Source: Anaerolineae bacterium
GTDB lineage: Bacteria; Chloroflexota; Anaerolineae; Aggregatilineales; Phototrophicaceae
Assembly: GCA_023382675.1 (NCBI GenBank)
Contig: JAHDWN010000004.1
Coordinates: forward strand, 1 to 37,538
Reading direction: 5' to 3'
DNA length: 37,538 nt
Part shown: positions 33,344-37,538 of the stretch, one piece after another
How positions within the stretch are numbered: position 1 is the stretch's first letter
How the letters are laid out: each line of letters begins with the position of its first letter
Position numbers and translations under genes: made by a program
Notes under the pieces: model-generated
Told to the model about the DNA's origin: nothing
Database searches by the model: none
The model's input: only the letters and a program-made list of their open reading frames with translations

Positions 33344-34276
33344 CTAATGCTTGCGATAGGACGTGACGGAATACTTTGGCTCGAAGCCTATCGCTCGATA
33401 CAGGGCATTCGAGGCGGCATTATCGGTCTCACTTCCGACCTGTGCCACTTGCATCCCGCGTTGGCGCATAAACTGCAGCCCATGCGCCATCAGTGCCCGC
33501 CCCAGCCCTTTGCGCTGGTACGCCTTGTGGGTGCCGACAGGCTCGAACAGGCCCATGCCATTGGAGGAATCCAGCCACGTGATGCAAAACGCGGCGAACG
33601 TGCCATCCGGCGCAACGACAACATGCTCCAGTGTCGGATCATAACCAGGTTTTCGCATCACTTCGTCGCGATAGAGATCAGCCGTCCAATTTGAGCCAAA
33701 CGCCCCGCTGTGGACTGCCGCCAGGCCCGCGGCGTCCGCTTCACCAACCGCTGAACGAATCGTGTATCCCTCTGGCAGGACGACGTCAGGTAGATCGGTG
33801 ACGATTTGGCGTTCATTGATCGTTATCCAGGGTGTGTCGTCCGGCTGGTAGCCAAGGGCGATCAGGCAATTAGCACGGGCCACATCACATTCATCGACAT
33901 CCGTCATGACGGCTTTCTCTTGTGTACCTTCGCCATCCATCCAGGCGCGTAGGGTCACGTCAGCCCAACCAAGCACCTCGTTTTCGAACGCACTAGCGCG
34001 ATGAGCCGGGCTAATGAAAGCATCGTAACTACCGTGACGAGGGTAGACCAGCGCAAAACCAACCAACTGCCCATCGAGGTACCACAAACGGATCATCTCG
34101 TTCCGAGGATAACGACCGCGCAATCCATTGTAGATACGATGCGGCAAATCCCCGATGTGACAGTAACCACAGTTACCACGTTCGTGAATCCAGCCTGCCA
34201 GAGCTTGTTGCATAGCTATCAGATCATCGGCACCCTGGTAGATGTGATATGTGAAAGATGACAGCCTGTCTGCCAT
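33344..34276 (-). CDS. tandem GNAT acetyltransferase
   Basis: The gene encodes about 310 residues with two GNAT-fold halves. The C-terminal domain has the acetyl-CoA loop 'RKGLGRALMAHGLQFM' (Q/R-x-x-G-x-G/A) and 'GSETDNAASNALYRAIGFE'. The N-terminal half (~1-150) keeps the fold pattern ('LWYLDGQLVGFALVY', 'CLIALGYQPD') but lacks a clear acetyl-CoA loop. ATG 34276 (MADRLSSFTY) has TAGGA about 9 bases upstream; the open frame extends to 34408 but would overlap the rhamnosidase. It follows the rhamnosidase by 46 bases. Acceptor unknown; tandem GNATs can modify antibiotics, amino acids or protein N termini (mycothiol synthase is built this way, but no relative genes are here). Confidence 0.85.
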   Translation of the reverse strand: MADRLSSFTYHIYQGADDLIAMQQALAGWIHERGNCGYCHIGDLPHRIYNGLRGRYPRNEMIRLWYLDGQLVGFALVYPRHGSYDAFISPAHRASAFENEVLGWADVTLRAWMDGEGTQEKAVMTDVDECDVARANCLIALGYQPDDTPWITINERQIVTDLPDVVLPEGYTIRSAVGEADAAGLAAVHSGAFGSNWTADLYRDEVMRKPGYDPTLEHVVVAPDGTFAAFCITWLDSSNGMGLFEPVGTHKAYQRKGLGRALMAHGLQFMRQRGMQVAQVGSETDNAASNALYRAIGFEPKYSVTSYRKH

Positions 34277-34322
34277 GTCTGCAGTCCTAAAAGAAAATGG
34301 GTAATAACATCGCCGGTTGACT

Positions 34323-36995
34323 TCATGTAGAACCCGGTGATGGAGCTTCCAGTTCGACAGGCGTGTCTTCTTCCAGGAAATGATACGAAATCGTGTAACA
34401 GCCTGCACCGAGAGTCAGCTCCACGTTATCACCGATCTGCTCGCCTTCGCGCAGCCGCTGATCATTGATCGATGTCTCGCTTAACTGTGCGTTGGGGAGT
34501 ACGACCCTGGCCGCTGCATTGAACGGAATCGTGATTTCGATGGTGAGCCGCCCTGCTTCATCGATGCGCCAGCCGCTTTCGTAAAAGCCAGCCGCCGACC
34601 GGTAGCGCGCCCTGGCCCATTGCAGGGATTTGTCCGGTTTGGGCGCGATCCGGGCATGGCGGAAGCCCGCAACGTCATCTTCACCCGCAGACGGGTTCAG
34701 CCCGCACATATCACGGTACATCCATTCGACGATGGAACCGTAGGCATAGTGGTTTAGCGAGTTCATGCTCGTTGAGCTAATCGAGCCATCAGGGTTCAGT
34801 GAGTTCCATCGCTCCCAGATGGTCGTCGCGCCCAGGTTGACGGCGTACAGCCAGGACGGGTAATCCTCATTGAGCAGCAGTTTGTAAGCCAGGTCGTTGG
34901 CTCCAATATTCGAAAGCACTCGACAGAGATAGGGCGTGCCGACAAAACCTGTTCGCAGATGCAGATTATCTTCGGTAAGCCTCAAGATAAAATCCTTCTT
35001 GATCCGCTCGAGATGTGCCTCTGACACCAGATCCATGAACAGCGCCAACAGGTATCCCGTCTGGGTAGGGATAGCCAGCCGTCCAGTCGCAGTGAAATAC
35101 TCCTTCTGAATCGCCGCCTTTACTTCAGCGGAGAGACGCCCATAAGCATCCGCTTGTTCTTTCTTGCCGAGCACCGCAGCCGCGCGCGCGACCAACCGTG
35201 CTGAGTAACAATAGAACGCCGATGCGATGAAGTCTTCGGGGGTGCCACCTCTACGTGGCGAGACCGGGTCTCTGCCGTCTAGCGCCAGCCAATCGCCAAA
35301 GTGAAAGCCCTCTGTCCACAGTCGCCTGCCGCCAGAGGCTTCATCAACCTCCTGGATGTAATCCACCCAGGCACGCATACTTTCAAACTGCTGTTCCAGG
35401 ATGTCCAGATCGCCGTAGCATTCGTAAACAACCCACGGCACGACAGTAGCTGCGTCTCCCCAGGCGCTGGAACCGCCACGATTCAGATTAGACATGGGTA
35501 CGATGTAGGGCACGATCCCGCCAAGCTTCGCTTGCTCTTTTGCCAGGTCGTACATGTATTTGGAAAAGAAGGCGTCCACATCCATATTGAAGCAGGCTGT
35601 GCCCGCGAAGATCTGGGCATCGCCCGTCCAGCCCAGGCGCTCATCTCGCTGCGGGCAGTCGGTCGGGATGTCGAGGAAATTGCCCTTCTGCCCCCACAGC
35701 GCATTCTTGAAGAGTTGGTTGACCTTCTCGTTCGAGGTTTCGATCTCGCCGATAGTGTCGATTCGTGAGTAGACAATACAACCCGTGAAATCATCGAGAT
35801 TGAGCGGCCCATCCCAGCCTGAGATCTTGACATAGCGAAAGCCGTAAAAGGTGAAATACGGCTCCACAATCGCCTCAGCACCATCCGCGATATAGGTATA
35901 CTCCGCCCTGGCTGTACGCAGGTTATCGCGGAAGAAATTGCCCTCTTGCAGCAGTTCGCCAAATTGAAGATGGATGCGGGTACCAGCCTGGGCCTGCGTT
36001 CTGAAGCGAACCCAACCGGTGATGATCTGCCCCATATCTAACACTGTCTCACCGGCTGGGGTGTGGATCACCGCCACCGGCTTGATCTCTTCGTTGATGC
36101 AGACCGGAATCGACCTCCTGGCCTCCAACCGCGTCATGTCGATGTCGATTGATCTGACGTTGGAGGATCTGTCTGATGGCTGTATGGCCTTCTCGATCCG
36201 CGCATCATAGATCTCACCGTCGAAAATGTCGCTATCGATGACCGGCGAGGGTTGGGCTTGCCACGATGAATCGGAAACGGCGATCATCTCGTCGCCGCTT
36301 TCCAGTGTGACGTGGATTTCGCAGATCAGCGCAAAGCGGTCGCCGTAGAAATCTCGACTGCCGCCGTTCGCGCCGTAGCGCCCCTTGTACCAACCGTTGC
36401 CCAGCATGACGGACACTGCATTCGCACCCTGCACAAGCTGATCGGTGATGTCAAACGTTTGATACTGGATCCACTGGTCATAGGCATTGCAGTAGGGCGT
36501 GAAGTATTCGTCTCCGACCTTCTTCCCATTCAACTCAAATTGATACAATCCCAAGCCGCAAACATAAGCTCGCGCTGCAGCAGGCCGGGCTGGCAAATCA
36601 AAATGACGATAGAAAATTGGGTGTATCTGGTTGTCATCCCAATCAGGGGTAAGCCACTCCGCCTGCCAGGGTTCGTCCATCTTCGCTGTCTCGAACCATG
36701 TAGGGTCGCTTTCGGCGGTCTCTGTTTCTCCCCAGACTCTGACCTTCCAGTAATAGCGGGTACGGGGCTTGAGTGAGATCGGCGGACGGTAGGCAAGGCT
36801 GTCGATGACGAGGCCGTCAACCTGGCCGCTGTCGAAGACAATCTGCTCGAATTCACTGTCATGACTTACCAGGATTTGAGCAGCAGTTTGCAGCTTGTCG
36901 GGAGTATCTTCCACAATCCAGGAAAAGGTCGGTTTTTCGATAGCGAAGCCGAGAGGGCATTCGATATGGTTGGTCTTAAGACAGGTTATCTTCAC
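34323..36995 (-). CDS. alpha-L-rhamnosidase, GH78 family
   Basis: The 890-residue enzyme removes terminal L-rhamnose from glycosides and polysaccharides. It has the multidomain layout of GH78: an N-terminal fibronectin-like domain (~1-105), beta-sandwich domains (~110-410), an alpha6/alpha6 catalytic barrel (~420-790) and a C-terminal beta domain. The signature 'DCPQRDERLGWTGD' (446-459) contains the likely general acid Glu 452; 'TIWERWNS' contains the general base (~E728). There is no signal peptide, so it should be cytosolic and act on imported oligosaccharides. The start is a GTG at 36995, with GAGAT about 7 bases upstream; no ATG is well placed. It leads the acetyltransferase and aldo/keto reductase genes on the minus strand. 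No rhamnose isomerase or rhamnulokinase is visible, but the FGGY kinase and aldolase-like genes at 16-19 kb could conceivably handle sugar products. Confidence 0.95.
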   Translation of the reverse strand: MKITCLKTNHIECPLGFAIEKPTFSWIVEDTPDKLQTAAQILVSHDSEFEQIVFDSGQVDGLVIDSLAYRPPISLKPRTRYYWKVRVWGETETAESDPTWFETAKMDEPWQAEWLTPDWDDNQIHPIFYRHFDLPARPAAARAYVCGLGLYQFELNGKKVGDEYFTPYCNAYDQWIQYQTFDITDQLVQGANAVSVMLGNGWYKGRYGANGGSRDFYGDRFALICEIHVTLESGDEMIAVSDSSWQAQPSPVIDSDIFDGEIYDARIEKAIQPSDRSSNVRSIDIDMTRLEARRSIPVCINEEIKPVAVIHTPAGETVLDMGQIITGWVRFRTQAQAGTRIHLQFGELLQEGNFFRDNLRTARAEYTYIADGAEAIVEPYFTFYGFRYVKISGWDGPLNLDDFTGCIVYSRIDTIGEIETSNEKVNQLFKNALWGQKGNFLDIPTDCPQRDERLGWTGDAQIFAGTACFNMDVDAFFSKYMYDLAKEQAKLGGIVPYIVPMSNLNRGGSSAWGDAATVVPWVVYECYGDLDILEQQFESMRAWVDYIQEVDEASGGRRLWTEGFHFGDWLALDGRDPVSPRRGGTPEDFIASAFYCYSARLVARAAAVLGKKEQADAYGRLSAEVKAAIQKEYFTATGRLAIPTQTGYLLALFMDLVSEAHLERIKKDFILRLTEDNLHLRTGFVGTPYLCRVLSNIGANDLAYKLLLNEDYPSWLYAVNLGATTIWERWNSLNPDGSISSTSMNSLNHYAYGSIVEWMYRDMCGLNPSAGEDDVAGFRHARIAPKPDKSLQWARARYRSAAGFYESGWRIDEAGRLTIEITIPFNAAARVVLPNAQLSETSINDQRLREGEQIGDNVELTLGAGCYTISYHFLEEDTPVELEAPSPGST

Positions 36996-37538
36996 GATTT
37001 ATCTCGCCGGTACAGTGTAATTATCCTTGAAGTCCAGCATGAATTATCCCTGAGGGGCCGCTATCCTACGCTGATCGATCTACGCAGGATTGGGCACCGT
37101 CCTGGCGCTTATAATAAAGATAGTCTCAGCAAAACATCCAGCCAGTAGATTGCTTTTGTTACAGCCCCAAAACGCCAGGCTATCTCAAAAACGCGGAAAT
37201 GACAGGATCACTCTGGTTTATCCTTTTAAGGCTCATTTTGCTGATCCCTTCGGCTCGATAATCTTGGAACTGTACCTACAGCAGGCAGACCGGGATTAGC
37301 GCCAAGATTCGCATGGCGAAAACTCCACCCCGGTTGGTAACAGTGGCAGGATCGACAAACAAGCGCAGCTCAAACGACATCGCACAGTGATTCAAATCGT
37401 TGAAATAGCTCGGTAGCGGGGGGGGGTGTTTAACCCCCCCCATTGTGTCAGCCCCCTGTTGTGGTACTTTATTGAAAGCCAGACCCGCGAAACGGGCCGG
37501 CAAGTCCGCACCCCCCCGGGCAAACCAGGTCGGTACGG
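36996..37538. other. non-coding right end, with homopolymer hairpin and doubtful ORF
   Basis: These 543 bases hold no gene I trust. AATTATCC occurs twice, at 37019-37026 and 37042-37049, 23 bases apart, upstream of the rhamnosidase start; this could be a direct-repeat operator. Nine G (37418-37426) and eight C (37434-37441) around a 7-base loop form a stark hairpin, and further C/G runs follow (CCCG-CGGG at 37484-37496; a C7 run near 37513). A minus-strand frame (37276-37503, 75 codons) contains 'FNDLNHCAMSFELRLFV', vaguely like the C-terminal beta domain of MscS channels, but the frame is short and crosses the G/C runs. It may be a broken gene or sequence error near a contig end. Confidence 0.3.
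37418..37441. terminator. G9/C8 homopolymer hairpin
   Basis: The run of nine G residues and the run of eight C residues can pair into an 8-bp, all-G/C stem with a 7-base loop. It could stall transcription, but such runs are also frequent assembly or sequencing errors near contig ends. Confidence 0.3.

Noticed and set aside
1-37538. CRISPR arrays, insertion sequences, toxin-antitoxin or restriction systems
   Set aside because: No regularly spaced repeats, transposase, nuclease-methylase pair or toxin-like small gene pair was seen on either strand.

Overview
The window looks like a metagenome-type contig from a Chloroflexota bacterium, probably Anaerolineae-like. This is an inference from moderately high GC, a very long Ala/Thr/Gln-rich surface protein, multi-GAF/7TM sensor kinases, many GTG/TTG starts, and family-level resemblance of many proteins. 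No 16S rRNA or other taxonomic marker is present. A gene is cut at the left edge, and the right end runs into homopolymer-rich sequence, so both edges may be contig ends. Coding density is high; 30 protein genes are called. I see no tRNA, rRNA, CRISPR array, insertion sequence or prophage.

Layout. 1-3.2 kb: a truncated PstS-like phosphate-binding lipoprotein, tgt (queuosine tRNA modification) and a divergent alr (D-alanine for the wall). 3.2-8.4 kb, all minus strand: a CECG-motif permease, a TolB-like propeller protein, an exported thioredoxin fused to an SH3b domain, and an overlapping histidine kinase/OmpR-type regulator pair. 8.5-14.0 kb, plus strand: a tightly packed run of corA, RNase D with two HRDC domains, a beta-CASP metallo-beta-lactamase nuclease, a small acidic protein ending in a perfect sliding-clamp-binding pentapeptide, and an exported protein with four PPC-type repeats.

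14.0-16.3 kb: a module resembling the Bacillus mhq (quinone/catechol detoxification) regulon, with an MhqD-like hydrolase, an MhqR-like MarR repressor and a divergent MhqO-like ring-cleaving dioxygenase, separated by overlapping promoters and a perfect 12-bp palindrome. 16.3-20.4 kb, minus strand: a B12-binding radical SAM protein, a divergent class II aldolase-like protein and an FGGY sugar kinase. 20.5-25.3 kb, plus strand: a HEAT-repeat protein, a 977-residue von Willebrand A protein with a ~390-residue Ala/Thr/Gln stalk and a C-terminal membrane anchor, a YvlD-like membrane protein and a short-chain dehydrogenase. 25.4-29.6 kb: a 1396-residue orphan histidine kinase (PDZ-like domain, multi-TM block, four GAF-like domains).

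29.8-32.3 kb, plus strand: the B12-binding small subunit of a methylmalonyl-CoA-type mutase, translationally coupled to its GTPase chaperone MeaB, then PRPP synthetase. 32.3-37.0 kb, minus strand: an aldo/keto reductase, a tandem GNAT acetyltransferase and a cytosolic GH78 alpha-L-rhamnosidase. The last ~540 bases have no convincing gene.

The best candidate for something undescribed is the 9.4-12.5 kb run: two nucleases plus a small protein whose extreme C terminus is QLSLF, the consensus for binding the DNA polymerase sliding clamp. The sugar kinase/aldolase-like/radical SAM operon and the mhq-like redox-defence module are the next most interesting.
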